A stretch of DNA of 23,399 bases from CAZSNT01 sp964607765 (GTDB taxonomy: Bacteria > Verrucomicrobiota > Lentisphaeria > Oligosphaerales > JABHEG01). Positions 8,180-16,138 of the stretch are shown here, in pieces. Position numbers and translations under genes: made by a program. Numbering within the stretch: the first letter of the stretch is position 1; every line of letters begins with the position of its first letter. The notes beneath the pieces were generated by a model. The model worked only from the letters and a program-made list of their open reading frames with translations, did not search any database and was not told the DNA's origin. Location: positions 1 to 23,399 of the forward strand of contig CAZSNT010000159.1 in the NCBI GenBank assembly GCA_964607765.1, written 5' to 3'.

Positions 8180-9811
8180 ATGAGGACCACTTGGTTGAGG
8201 GGAATGTGGATGGACTGGGGAAGTACACGGAACGTCCTTTCGATTACTGCCGTACTGCTGTTGGTGTGGGGTCAGCATGGCGCGTTGTGTCAGGAGGCCG
8301 GGCCGCGTCCTGGGAAGCGGGGCAGCAGCGGCATGGATTCCCGTGCCCTGCAACGTGAGGTGCAGGGCGGGCGAACGTCCCGGACCGGGGATGTGGAGCT
8401 GATCGAGAAGGCGCCCTCCGAGGTCACCGTGGGCGTACCGTTCGAGTTCAGCATCGAGGTCCGGAACAGGTCGAAGGCTGTGCTGTTCGATGTTGTACTC
8501 TCCTGCATCGGTTCTGACATACTCGAGATCAAGGCTTCGGCGCCACAGGCACGACGCGGGGGGAGCGGCGGGCTGGAGTGGCGGCTCAAGCGCCTTGCTC
8601 CGGGCGCCTCGAAGCAGTTCCGCGTCGGCGCCGTAGCCCGCGAGAGCGGCGCGCTCTCCACCTGTGCAACCGTTTCTTACCGCAGCGAGCTTGCCACGTG
8701 CGCGTCCGTTTCAGCTGTGGCGCCGCGTCTACAGCTGACCAAGGTGATGCCTGAGTCCGTGCTGCTCTGCGATGAGATCCCGATCCGGCTGATCGTGGCC
8801 AACGTTGGCACGGGCGTTGCGCGTAACGTCCGCGTTGCCGATCAGCTGCCGGAAGGCGTTGTTGCTGCGCAGGGCAGCCAACTGACGTTCAACGTCGGGA
8901 ACCTGGGGCCCGGTCAGCAGAAGCAGCTGGCACTGACCGCAAAGGCATCGAAAGTCGGCACGTACACGAACAGAGCGCTGGCAACGGCCGACGGTGAGCT
9001 GAGGTCGGAGGCGAGCAGGCCGTTCGCGGTGCTGCAACCCGTGCTGTCGATCACGAAGACCGGCCCGAGTCGTTCTTACGCCGGGCGTCCGTTTGCCTAT
9101 GAGATCACCGTGGCCAACAACGGCGACGGCCCCGCGGCAGAGGTCACAGTAATGGATCGGGTGCCTGCTGGTGTCGAGGTGGTCGGTGTGAGTGATGGCG
9201 GCACGCGCCAGATGCTGCCGACCGTCAACGGCAGCGGCGTGCAGGCGCCGGGCACGGTCATCCGCTGGACGCTGGGGCGCCTGGCGCCGCGCACGCAGAA
9301 GACCGTGCGTGTGAAGCTGGCCACGAACAAGGCGGCGGTGTTTTCTTCCACGGCGCGCGTGACAGGGGCCTGTGCCGCGTCGGCTGAGGCGCAGGCGGAG
9401 ACGCAAGTGGTCGGGGTCCCGGCCGTCCTCCTGGAGGTCGTGGACGTGGATGACCCGATCGCCGTCGGCGAGAAGGAGACGTATGTCATCACGGCCACGA
9501 ACCAGGGCACGGCAGTGGATACGAACATCGTAATCGCCTGTACGCTGGAGGACAACATGACCTACGTGAGTGCGTCCGGCGTGACCGAGGCGGTTGCCCA
9601 GGGCCGGTCCATTCGCTTTGCCCCGCTTCCCGAGCTTGCTCCCAAGGCGAAGGCACGCTGGACAGTGAAAGTGAACGCTGTCAAACCCGGCGACGTGCGT
9701 TTCAGGGTCGACATGACCAGCGACCAGCTCGGCCGCCCCGTGACGGAGACCGAGGCGACGAATCTGTACGCCGACAAAGCCAACGGCGCGTGGCAGGGAC
9801 AGCAGCAGTAG
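8180..9811 (+). CDS. Exported protein with four DUF11-type beta-sandwich repeats
   Basis: The 543-residue product starts with a signal sequence: a basic/aromatic N-region, a hydrophobic core at about 20-34, then GALCQEA, which is not a good lipobox. Four related Ig-like modules of the DUF11/TIGR01451 conserved-repeat type follow at about 72-165, 184-285, 288-405 and 414-535. Each has the pattern VGxPFxYxIxVxNxGxxxAxxVxVxDxxPxGV and a later LxPGxxK element. Such modules occur in surface and extracellular structural proteins; no catalytic domain is visible. The ATG at 8180 is preceded by AGGAG with 8-nt spacing, better than the in-frame ATG at 8147. The stop lies 22 nt inside the next gene if that gene starts at 9790, so the two are probably translationally coupled. 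Its specific role is unknown. Confidence 0.85.
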   Translation: MRTTWLRGMWMDWGSTRNVLSITAVLLLVWGQHGALCQEAGPRPGKRGSSGMDSRALQREVQGGRTSRTGDVELIEKAPSEVTVGVPFEFSIEVRNRSKAVLFDVVLSCIGSDILEIKASAPQARRGGSGGLEWRLKRLAPGASKQFRVGAVARESGALSTCATVSYRSELATCASVSAVAPRLQLTKVMPESVLLCDEIPIRLIVANVGTGVARNVRVADQLPEGVVAAQGSQLTFNVGNLGPGQQKQLALTAKASKVGTYTNRALATADGELRSEASRPFAVLQPVLSITKTGPSRSYAGRPFAYEITVANNGDGPAAEVTVMDRVPAGVEVVGVSDGGTRQMLPTVNGSGVQAPGTVIRWTLGRLAPRTQKTVRVKLATNKAAVFSSTARVTGACAASAEAQAETQVVGVPAVLLEVVDVDDPIAVGEKETYVITATNQGTAVDTNIVIACTLEDNMTYVSASGVTEAVAQGRSIRFAPLPELAPKAKARWTVKVNAVKPGDVRFRVDMTSDQLGRPVTETEATNLYADKANGAWQGQQQ

Positions 9812-12228
9812 CCGTGGCGCTCTCCAACAAGAAGCGGAAGTCGATCAAACGGCTCGGGGCCTCGCTTTCACCCGCCGAGATTTCCCGCAAGCTGCGTATT
9901 CCCGTCAAAGAGGTGGAGCATGTCCTTGACCCCGAGCTCCACGCCAGGCAGGCGACGCAGCGCCGTTCCTCGCGGCGGGACAGGGCGCAGCGCGCGCTGA
10001 ACTGGGCGTCCATTCTGTTTGTGGCTCTCTCGCCATGGGTACCGGCTCTGCAGCGGCGCGGCTGCTACTACTGGGCCAATCAGCCGCAGATGCTCTTCAT
10101 CCAGGCTTGCGTGCCGGCGTTTCTCTTTGCGTGGGCGTTGCTGGCGTCGTTGCCCACGGGCAGACGCGAGTTTCGGCTGTCCGGCCTGGAGCTTCCCGCC
10201 GGTCTGTTCCTGGTCTGGTCGCTCGTGTCGCTGCTGTGGGCGGTCAACGTCCCTGAGGGCGTCGGCGTCTGGGTTCACTGGCTCGCGTGCTTCGCCGCTC
10301 ACGTTCTCGTGCTGCAAATCCTGCGCGATGTCGGGGATGTGCGACGCCTGATGGCCCTGCTGTTCGCGTCGATGGCTGCGGCGTCGGTGCTGGGGGTAAT
10401 CCAGGGCCTGTTCGGTGTATCCCCCTTTCCGCAGATCGGGCCGCCGGCGTCGGTCTTTGCGAACAGGAACATGGCGGCGCAGTTTGTAGCCGCGGGCATT
10501 CCGCTGGGTGTGTGTGGATGCCTGGGCGGTCGGCCGGCCAGGGAGCGCTGGCTGCATGCCATCGGGCTGGCCGCCTGCGCGGCGTACCTGTTCTTCACTT
10601 GGGCTCGAGCAGCCTGGCTGGGGGCTGCGGCTGCGTTGGTCAGTGTCCCTCTGCTGCTGGCGGTGCTCCGCGTCCGGCCGCGTGACGTGCTGCCGCGAAC
10701 ACCTGCGGCCTGGGCTCCGGCGGCAGTAGCGTTGCTGCTGTTCACAGGACTTGTGGCGCTGCCCTACGCGACCCCCTTGGGGGCGGCACTGCCGAAGAAG
10801 TCGTTCAGCATCCTCGCCTCGCAAGTGCGCCAGGCCATGACGCCGGCGGGAGAGGAACCGGGTGCAGAGCAACAACCGGCCGGGGACCGGCCGTCGTCCG
10901 CTCCTGCCGCCGCTCCGGAAACGGCTGCCGAAGCGCCCCGTGAGCTTGTCCCTGCGGCCCCGTCAGGCGACACGTTTCTGTCGAGTGCGAACATCCGGCT
11001 CGCCTACTACCGCAACACGCTGCCCATGGTCCGTCGTCGCTGGCTGGCCGGAGTCGGGCTCGGGAACTGGAAGATCCACTACCCGCTGTACCACCGTGGC
11101 GTGGCAGGAGTCGGGGTTGACTGGACGATGCGGACGCAGCAGACGTACCTGCACAGCGACTACCTGCAGGTGGCGGCGGAACTCGGTCTGATCGGTTTGC
11201 TGTTGGGGGCATGGACGCTGGTCACTCTGTTCCGAGTGGGTGGGCGAGTGCGGCAGCGCCCGGACGGGGCGCAGGCGCCGTTGCAGGCGGTCGGGGTCGG
11301 GGCCGCACTGGTCGGGATACTCGTGAACTCCGCGACCAGTTTCTGTATGTTTGTGGCGATTCCACCATTCGTGCTGGCCGTTGGCAGCGCTGTTCTGGCG
11401 CGTCTGGGCGACCAGGACACAGCGTGCCAGGCCGGTGCGGAGAACGGGGTGCAGGAACGGGCCGCCGGCTGGACCGGGAAGCGTCGTGTCCTGGCGGTTG
11501 CCGCAGCGGTTTTCGCTGTCTGGTCCTGTGCAGCTGCCGTCGCAGCCTGTCGGCGCCGCGCTGCCGGCGTGTCCTACGCCGTCATGCGGCTGAATGTGGA
11601 TCGTAGCGACCACGGCGCAACGGTCCGTGCGGCCCGGGCCGTGCTGCGTCACAACCCGTTCCGCAAGCAGGCGCTCTTCCATGTTGGTGTGGGCGAATCG
11701 AAGTCAGGCGGGCTTGAGGAGGCAGCTGCCGCGCTGCAGGAGTATCTGGCGCTTTATCCCAATGATGTACGCGCCCTCTACAACCTGGGCGTCTGCCACC
11801 AGAACCTGCGAGCCTACGACGCGGCGCTGGAGGTGTGTGAGCGTCTGATCCGCGATTTCCCGGCGCAGGCGCACGGGCATTACCTGAAAGGGACCGTGCT
11901 GGCCGCTCAGGGCCACGACGAAGAGGCGTACCGGGCAATGCGTACGGCGCTGAGCCTGGCGTCGGGCAGCGAACGGCCCGAGTTCTTGTGCGACTTCGGC
12001 GTCATCGCGGGGCGCATCCGGGAGTTCGACGTGGCTCGCGCCGCGTTGGAGCAGGCGGTTGTTTCGAACCCGGCGGACTGGCGCCCGCGCTGGTTCCTCG
12101 GCAACCTGCTTCTGCTTACGTTCGACGAGAGGGATCAGGCCAGGGAGGTGTTTCTGGGGGCTTTGGACCAAGGCCCGCCCCCTGCAAAGGCTGCCAGGAT
12201 CAAGACGTTGCTCGAGCAGACTCGGTAG
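9790..12228 (+). CDS. O-antigen ligase/Wzy-like membrane protein with C-terminal TPR
   Basis: This is an 812-residue polytopic membrane protein. A basic N-terminal cytoplasmic segment (about 1-70) holds a helix-turn-helix-like stretch, LSPAEISRKLRIPVKEVEHVL. About ten or more hydrophobic segments follow between residues 75 and 590. A large non-membrane loop carries an Ala/Pro/Glu-rich linker (about 345-395) and then the Wzy_C signature GLGNWKIHYPLYH (about 423) and HSDYLQVAAELGLIG (H455 onward). The C-terminal 200 residues are TPR repeats (ALYNLGVCHQNLRAYDAALEV and similar). This family joins glycan chains to lipid or protein acceptors, or polymerises them; the substrate cannot be told. The start may be GTG 9790 (overlapping the upstream stop) or the in-frame GTG 9814, three bases after it; neither has a strong ribosome site. 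No glycosyltransferases or flippase lie nearby. Confidence 0.87.
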   Translation: MAGTAAVAVALSNKKRKSIKRLGASLSPAEISRKLRIPVKEVEHVLDPELHARQATQRRSSRRDRAQRALNWASILFVALSPWVPALQRRGCYYWANQPQMLFIQACVPAFLFAWALLASLPTGRREFRLSGLELPAGLFLVWSLVSLLWAVNVPEGVGVWVHWLACFAAHVLVLQILRDVGDVRRLMALLFASMAAASVLGVIQGLFGVSPFPQIGPPASVFANRNMAAQFVAAGIPLGVCGCLGGRPARERWLHAIGLAACAAYLFFTWARAAWLGAAAALVSVPLLLAVLRVRPRDVLPRTPAAWAPAAVALLLFTGLVALPYATPLGAALPKKSFSILASQVRQAMTPAGEEPGAEQQPAGDRPSSAPAAAPETAAEAPRELVPAAPSGDTFLSSANIRLAYYRNTLPMVRRRWLAGVGLGNWKIHYPLYHRGVAGVGVDWTMRTQQTYLHSDYLQVAAELGLIGLLLGAWTLVTLFRVGGRVRQRPDGAQAPLQAVGVGAALVGILVNSATSFCMFVAIPPFVLAVGSAVLARLGDQDTACQAGAENGVQERAAGWTGKRRVLAVAAAVFAVWSCAAAVAACRRRAAGVSYAVMRLNVDRSDHGATVRAARAVLRHNPFRKQALFHVGVGESKSGGLEEAAAALQEYLALYPNDVRALYNLGVCHQNLRAYDAALEVCERLIRDFPAQAHGHYLKGTVLAAQGHDEEAYRAMRTALSLASGSERPEFLCDFGVIAGRIREFDVARAALEQAVVSNPADWRPRWFLGNLLLLTFDERDQAREVFLGALDQGPPPAKAARIKTLLEQTR

Positions 12229-12240
12229 CTGATCAAACAT

Positions 12241-12264
12241 GCGCCCGGCGGGCGCAAGGCCCGC
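12241..12264. terminator. Weak hairpins between convergent genes
   Basis: Two mutually exclusive GC hairpins fit here: GCGCCC/GGGCGC (12241-12246 with 12250-12255) and GCGGGC/GCCCGC (12248-12253 with 12259-12264). They lie in the 51-bp gap between the convergent stops at 12228 and 12280. No T-tract follows on either strand, so termination is only a guess from position. Confidence 0.3.
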
Positions 12265-12279
12265 TTGGCCATGCGGCGA

Positions 12280-12888
12280 CTACTCTCCGTTTCCGTACGG
12301 CAGCAGCGGGTCATCCGCCTCGGCGTCGATCGAGAGGATTACGGCGTTGTCGGCGAATTCCGCGATCGCGTGGCCGGGCACAAGCTTCCGCTCGGGATTC
12401 AGGACGCCCGTTTCCAGAATGACGTGGGTGATGCGGCGGTAGGGATCAACGATGACTCCCTGGGTCCGGCCGATCTGCAATTCGTCGCTGGTCTGGATGG
12501 GGCAGTTCTGGGTGAGAAGGACATCGTCGGCGGGGATTGTCACGCCATCGTTGAGTTCGACTCGATCCAATCCGGGAGGGACGAGCGACGGGGGGATGCC
12601 GAGCGACGCACCAGCGCTGTCTTCGGCGGCTTCCTCCGTGCCGGTCTGAGGTATGGGCGGGCGCTCCTGCGCCTCGAAATCTGCGGCGCTCATGCCCAAT
12701 GTCACACCGTCCGCGTTCGCCTGCTTGACAGCGTCGATCGGGACGAACTGATCGTCCTCGCACAGCAGACCTTCCTGGACCACGAGCTGGACCAGGCATC
12801 CGGTCGAGGGATTGACGACCAAGTCCTTGAGTTCGCCTATTGCCTGGCCGTCGTCCGTGCAGACTGTGACGCCTAGGATGATCTCCAT
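12280..12888 (-). CDS. Protein with two PRC-barrel domains
   Basis: The 202-residue protein has two PRC-barrel-like modules. The first (about 1-75) reads LGVTVCTDDGQAIGELKDLVVNP, then VPIDAVKQ. The second (about 118-192) reads DELQIGRTQGVIVDP, then a VPGHAIAEF and VILSID ending. An acidic, Pro-rich linker (about 76-117) joins them. PRC-barrels occur in photosynthetic reaction centre H subunits, RimM and many uncharacterised stress or sporulation-type proteins, and usually bind proteins or RNA. No catalytic residues are evident and no signal or membrane segment is seen. The ATG at 12888 has GGGAGG about 8 nt upstream; an in-frame ATG at 12963 lacks one and adds 25 unlike residues. It lies 98 bp downstream of the DUF3604 gene on the same strand and may be co-transcribed. 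Its cellular role is not deducible here. Confidence 0.82.
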   Translation of the reverse strand: MEIILGVTVCTDDGQAIGELKDLVVNPSTGCLVQLVVQEGLLCEDDQFVPIDAVKQANADGVTLGMSAADFEAQERPPIPQTGTEEAAEDSAGASLGIPPSLVPPGLDRVELNDGVTIPADDVLLTQNCPIQTSDELQIGRTQGVIVDPYRRITHVILETGVLNPERKLVPGHAIAEFADNAVILSIDAEADDPLLPYGNGE

Positions 12889-12986
12889 TGTGTGTTCCTC
12901 CCGCCTTGAAGTCGAAGGGGCTTGACAAGCGATCCGATTCTGCCGTGCGGGGAGCCTCTGCACCCCACTTTGACTCTACCACGCGA

Positions 12987-14597
12987 TCATGTCTGCGGCA
13001 ACTGTTCGACCCATATGGGACTTGACCACGCGCGCTGTCCGTTGCGCTGCTCGACACGGATCCGGTAGTTCGCTTCGCCGGTCAGGGGTTCGTCGTCGTT
13101 CCAGGAACAGGTTGCGGTGTAGCCGGCCTCGGGGATCGGGCGGTGCAGCTTGGCTCTGTAGGCGACGAAGTGGTAGATGTCCTGGCGCTCCGGCGAGTGG
13201 GGTTGGACCCCGGCGCGTTCGTGCAGCATCCGCACGCATTCGTCCCGGAACCACATCTCGCGGCTGCCGGCTGCGAACTCCGCAACCGTTCCCGTCTCTG
13301 CGAGCCCGTTGAGTACGACCTGCATGCGGTCGGCGGGCCTGGCCGCAAACTCGAGGACGTTCGCGTTCTGACACCGTCCCCCCACGTGCCGCGTGGCAGT
13401 CAGCAATGAGAACTCCGCCTTGCCTCCTGCGAATCTCGGCCTGCCGTGTCCCGGCGAGATCCAGCACGGTTCCCAGTCGAGCATCGTTCCGCCGTCGACC
13501 GCCACGGCGCATTCCCAGCGGCGATCCGGCATCGGCAGTTCGTTGGGGCGCGGCCCCCATCCGGCCTCGACCCGCAGTCTGAATCGCGTTTGCCGGTTGT
13601 CGGCCGGCAGTGTCCACGTGCCCTGGTGGCAGTGCGTGGCGATGACACGGCCGTTGCGCAGCAGTTCTATCCGGTCCAGTTCATCGGAGCCCACGACACG
13701 CACCCGGATTTCGCGCCCGCCCGCTGCCGTGATCCTGCTGCCCATTACGGCCTTGTTGATGCTGAAGTCGATCCGGATGCGGTCGCCGGTCACGCCGTAC
13801 ACGCGCCGCGCCCGGAACGCTTCCCAGAGGGCATCCCGTGTCAGCTCCGTGGCCAGCACCGCCATACGGCCATTGCCAAAGTGCCCGGGCATCTCGCCCC
13901 AGTTGTCCGTGCTGCAGACACAGCCGAGGTGCAGCCCCCGGTCCAGAGCCGCTTGCCAGGTGCCGCCGTGCATGCCCGGGCCCATGTGCGGGTTGCTCCG
14001 CATACCGATCCACTCGTCATCGATTTCCGAGCATCCGTGGATCGAGTAGATCTCGGTGAAAGGCGACAGGCGCTCGTCAAACACGGCCCAGTCCCGGCCT
14101 CGCACGCCCGGGCGGTAGGCCGTGTGGTGCGGGATGGCGAGTGCTTCACGGCCGCGCAGGCATGCGTAAAGCTCCGCAAGCGTGTCGACGCGGAAGATGG
14201 GCAGCCCTTCGGCGAGCGCGAATACGTTGTGGTCGCCCGACGATCCGTCGCCCTGCCACTCATAGCCGGGGAACGCCACGAATGCGCCCGGCGCGTTCAT
14301 TGCCCGGGTCGCTTCCTGCACCTCTGCCCACTCGCTGTCCAGCCGCTGTTGCTGCTTCCAGCCTTCGAAGACCAGGCTGTGCTGCTTGTCGCTTTCGGCC
14401 AGATGCCCGCCTTCCTCGAAGGCGTCCGCCACTGCCGTGTAGTAGGCAGCAGCGTAGAAGTCCAGGTGCGTTGCGGCGCGCTCGAGTGCCGCTTGGATGT
14501 GGTGCGGGGTATGGCCGGCGACGTGACTGGGGAACTGGTACGTGTTGTCGTGGCTCTCGCCCCAGTAGATGTGGTAGCCGTCGGATTCCATGGTCAT
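12987..14597 (-). CDS. DUF3604 family protein (PHP-like, probable metal hydrolase)
   Basis: The 536-residue product resembles the DUF3604 family, related to PHP-type metal-dependent phosphoesterases. Candidate metal-binding stretches are HIYWGESHDNT near the N-terminus, FPGYEW, SGDHNVF, IPHHTAYRPG, IYSIHGCSE and CSTDNWGEMPGH. An RRVYGVTGDRIRIDF segment is followed by a beta-rich C-terminal half, the usual DUF3604 order. No signal peptide is seen, so it is probably cytoplasmic. The substrate is unknown for the family in general. I chose the ATG at 14597, which directly precedes the conserved HIYWG region; the ribosome site (GGGA) is modest, and a second in-frame ATG lies two codons in. It starts 25 bp after the stop of the ferredoxin-EtfA gene on the same strand, so the two are very likely one transcript. 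Confidence 0.78.
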   Translation of the reverse strand: MTMESDGYHIYWGESHDNTYQFPSHVAGHTPHHIQAALERAATHLDFYAAAYYTAVADAFEEGGHLAESDKQHSLVFEGWKQQQRLDSEWAEVQEATRAMNAPGAFVAFPGYEWQGDGSSGDHNVFALAEGLPIFRVDTLAELYACLRGREALAIPHHTAYRPGVRGRDWAVFDERLSPFTEIYSIHGCSEIDDEWIGMRSNPHMGPGMHGGTWQAALDRGLHLGCVCSTDNWGEMPGHFGNGRMAVLATELTRDALWEAFRARRVYGVTGDRIRIDFSINKAVMGSRITAAGGREIRVRVVGSDELDRIELLRNGRVIATHCHQGTWTLPADNRQTRFRLRVEAGWGPRPNELPMPDRRWECAVAVDGGTMLDWEPCWISPGHGRPRFAGGKAEFSLLTATRHVGGRCQNANVLEFAARPADRMQVVLNGLAETGTVAEFAAGSREMWFRDECVRMLHERAGVQPHSPERQDIYHFVAYRAKLHRPIPEAGYTATCSWNDDEPLTGEANYRIRVEQRNGQRAWSSPIWVEQLPQT

Positions 14598-14622
14598 TCG
14601 CTTTTCATCCCACTTTCTGCGC

Positions 14623-15828
14623 TCAATCTGCCGCAATCTGGCGCAGCAGTTCGGGAACAACATCAAACAGATCTCCGACAATGGCGTAATCGGCGTGGTC
14701 GAAGATGGGGGCATCCGGATCGCGATTGATGGCCACGATCGTGTCGCTGTTCTGCATGCCCACGATGTGCTGGATGGCACCGGAGATGCCGCAGGCCACG
14801 TAGAGCTTGGGCTGGACGGTCGTTCCCGTCTGCCCCACCTGATGCGGGTACTCCACCCAGCCTGCGTCCACGACGCAACGGCTGGCCCCCAGCGCCCCGT
14901 GCAGCGCCTCGGCCAGCCGCGCCACCAATTGTACGCCCTCACGACTGCCCACTCCGTAGCCGGCGGACACGATGATCTCCGCTTCATGCAGATCGTTGTC
15001 CTGAGCAGCCCGGGGTGCGAATGCGAGCCATTCGAGGTTGCTGGCAAGGTCGGTTGGGGCGATGCGGCATCGTGTGATCCGGCCCGACCGGGACGGCATC
15101 GGTTCCGGTCGCGGCAGCACACCCGGGCGTACAGTCGCCATCTGTGGCCGGCGCTGCTCGCATGTGATCGTGGCGAGGATGTTGCCGCCAAAGGCGGGGC
15201 GGGTCTGCATCAGCAGGCCCGTCTCGGGATCGACTGCCAGCTCGGTGCAGTCCGCGGTCAGGCCGGTGTGGACTGCCACGGCCACCCGCGGTAACAGCGA
15301 CCGGCCCACCGTCGTGGCGCCGCCAAGGAGGATCTGCGGCGCGTGCGTCCGAATGAGACGAGCGAGAATCGAGCCGAACCGTTCGTCGTCGTAGTGACTC
15401 AGTGCCGGGTCCTCGGCAAGGTACACCACGTCCGCACCGTGCATGATCGCCGCGTCCACCAGCCCCTCGGCTCTGTCGCCGATCAGCACCGCACCGGTCT
15501 CGACGCCCAGCACGTCGGCCAACTGCCGCGCCAGGCCGAGCAGCTCGAGACTGACAGGGACAAGGCTGCCGGTGACCGGGTCCGATTCAGCGTAGACCCA
15601 GACCTCGCCCGTTGCGGGCGGCAGAGCCGTCTGGGCGGCGGACTCCTCGAAACGGATGGCCTCGAATTTCGCGCAGGCCGGCACGCAGGCGCCGCACAGT
15701 GTGCAGCGGTCGGCGTCGATTGCCGCTTTGCGGTCCGTGATGCCGATCGCGCCAAACGGGCACGCTTTCACACAGAGCGTACAGCCCACGCAGCGATCTC
15801 TGTCCAGGATGATCCGTCCATCGGGCAT
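14623..15828 (-). CDS. etfA: Electron-transfer flavoprotein alpha subunit with N-terminal 2[4Fe-4S] ferredoxin
   Basis: The 401-residue product fuses a bacterial ferredoxin domain (C13, C16, C19, C23 and C42, C45, C48, C52, two complete four-cysteine sets) to an EtfA/FixB protein. The EtfA part has a domain I (about 70-260, VWVYAE, LLGGATTVGRSLLPRVA) and the FAD-binding C-terminal domain (VSAGYGVGS, VDAGWVEYPHQVGQTG, YVACGISGAIQH, AINRDPDAPIFDHADY). EtfA takes electrons from flavin dehydrogenases as a heterodimer with EtfB. Ferredoxin-fused forms are known in electron-bifurcating or anaerobic complexes such as CarE. EtfB normally lies directly upstream but is absent here. The ATG at 15828 has GGAAGAG upstream and begins the ferredoxin. 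The next gene follows after 25 bp. Confidence 0.93.
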   Translation of the reverse strand: MPDGRIILDRDRCVGCTLCVKACPFGAIGITDRKAAIDADRCTLCGACVPACAKFEAIRFEESAAQTALPPATGEVWVYAESDPVTGSLVPVSLELLGLARQLADVLGVETGAVLIGDRAEGLVDAAIMHGADVVYLAEDPALSHYDDERFGSILARLIRTHAPQILLGGATTVGRSLLPRVAVAVHTGLTADCTELAVDPETGLLMQTRPAFGGNILATITCEQRRPQMATVRPGVLPRPEPMPSRSGRITRCRIAPTDLASNLEWLAFAPRAAQDNDLHEAEIIVSAGYGVGSREGVQLVARLAEALHGALGASRCVVDAGWVEYPHQVGQTGTTVQPKLYVACGISGAIQHIVGMQNSDTIVAINRDPDAPIFDHADYAIVGDLFDVVPELLRQIAAD

Positions 15829-15896
15829 AAAAGTCTCTTCCGACGCCTGCCTGAGTCGCCTCGCGCCCATCGCCTCAGGAGCAGTTTGTTGTTCCG

Positions 15897-15983
15897 CTAT
15901 TGCATCTGCGTCAACAGGTTGCGTTGCCGCGGTCTCCGCGAGGGCGCTCCAGACTCGTTCTGAGCACAGGCTGCGTCCGGCAC
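15897..15983 (-). CDS. Possible 28-residue leader peptide upstream of etfA
   Basis: On the minus strand a TAAGGAG sits 7 nt before a GTG at 15983. The frame runs 28 residues and ends in TAG at 15897, 68 bp before the etfA start and out of frame with it. The ribosome site is better than that of etfA itself. No domain is recognisable and the peptide is rich in Arg, Gln and Ala. It could be a small protein, a leader, or chance. Confidence 0.2.
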   Translation of the reverse strand: MPDAACAQNESGAPSRRPRQRNLLTQMQ

Positions 15984-16011
15984 TTGGCTTCTCCTTAGAT
16001 GCAGCTATACT
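15984..16011 (+). promoter_or_regulatory. Candidate sigma-70 promoter for the SpoIIE-type phosphatase gene
   Basis: TTGGCT (15984-15989) and TATACT (16006-16011) are 16 nt apart in an unusually AT-rich patch. The -10 matches five of six consensus bases. Transcription would begin near 16018, giving a leader of about 120 nt to the ATG at 16139. It also makes the alternative ATG at 16025 nearly leaderless and so unlikely. Confidence 0.5.
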
Positions 16012-16047
16012 ATATTCACTAGGCATGTGCGAATCCATCGGTGGGAC

Positions 16048-16072
16048 GCGGCGCGGCGTGGAGGAGCGCCGC
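16048..16072 (+). other. Hairpin in the leader of the SpoIIE-type gene
   Basis: GCGGCGC (16048-16054) pairs with GCGCCGC (16066-16072) around an 11-nt loop. It falls within the predicted untranslated leader. If translation instead began at 16025, it would be coding. There is no evidence of function beyond the pairing. Confidence 0.35.
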
Positions 16073-16138
16073 GCAGAGGCCGTGTTCTCGCAACGTGACC
16101 TCATCAGCTGTTCAGTCCGGTCTTTCGATGGGCGTTGG

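Larger units (their letters stand above)
15829..16138. promoter_or_regulatory. Divergent control region between etfA and the SpoIIE-type gene
   Basis: This 310-bp gap separates divergent genes. An AT-rich island at 16006-16017 can serve as a -10 in both directions: TATACT on the plus strand and TATAGT on the minus strand. The plus-strand leader holds a 7-bp hairpin (16048-16072). The minus-strand leader holds a short frame with a strong AAGGAG (15897-15983). No other gene is convincing. Confidence 0.5.

Noticed and set aside
13446..14729. A 427-codon plus-strand frame opposite the DUF3604 gene
   Set aside because: It is antisense to a recognised gene, with no motifs and the same skewed composition as the other shadows.
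15829..16026. N-terminal extension of EtfA to an in-frame ATG at 16026
   Set aside because: The added residues show no domain, the region holds the divergent promoter, and the ferredoxin domain starts exactly at the ATG at 15828.
16025..16138. Upstream start of the SpoIIE-type protein
   Set aside because: It would begin only a few bases after the predicted transcription start and add 38 polar residues in front of a membrane helix. It is not excluded.
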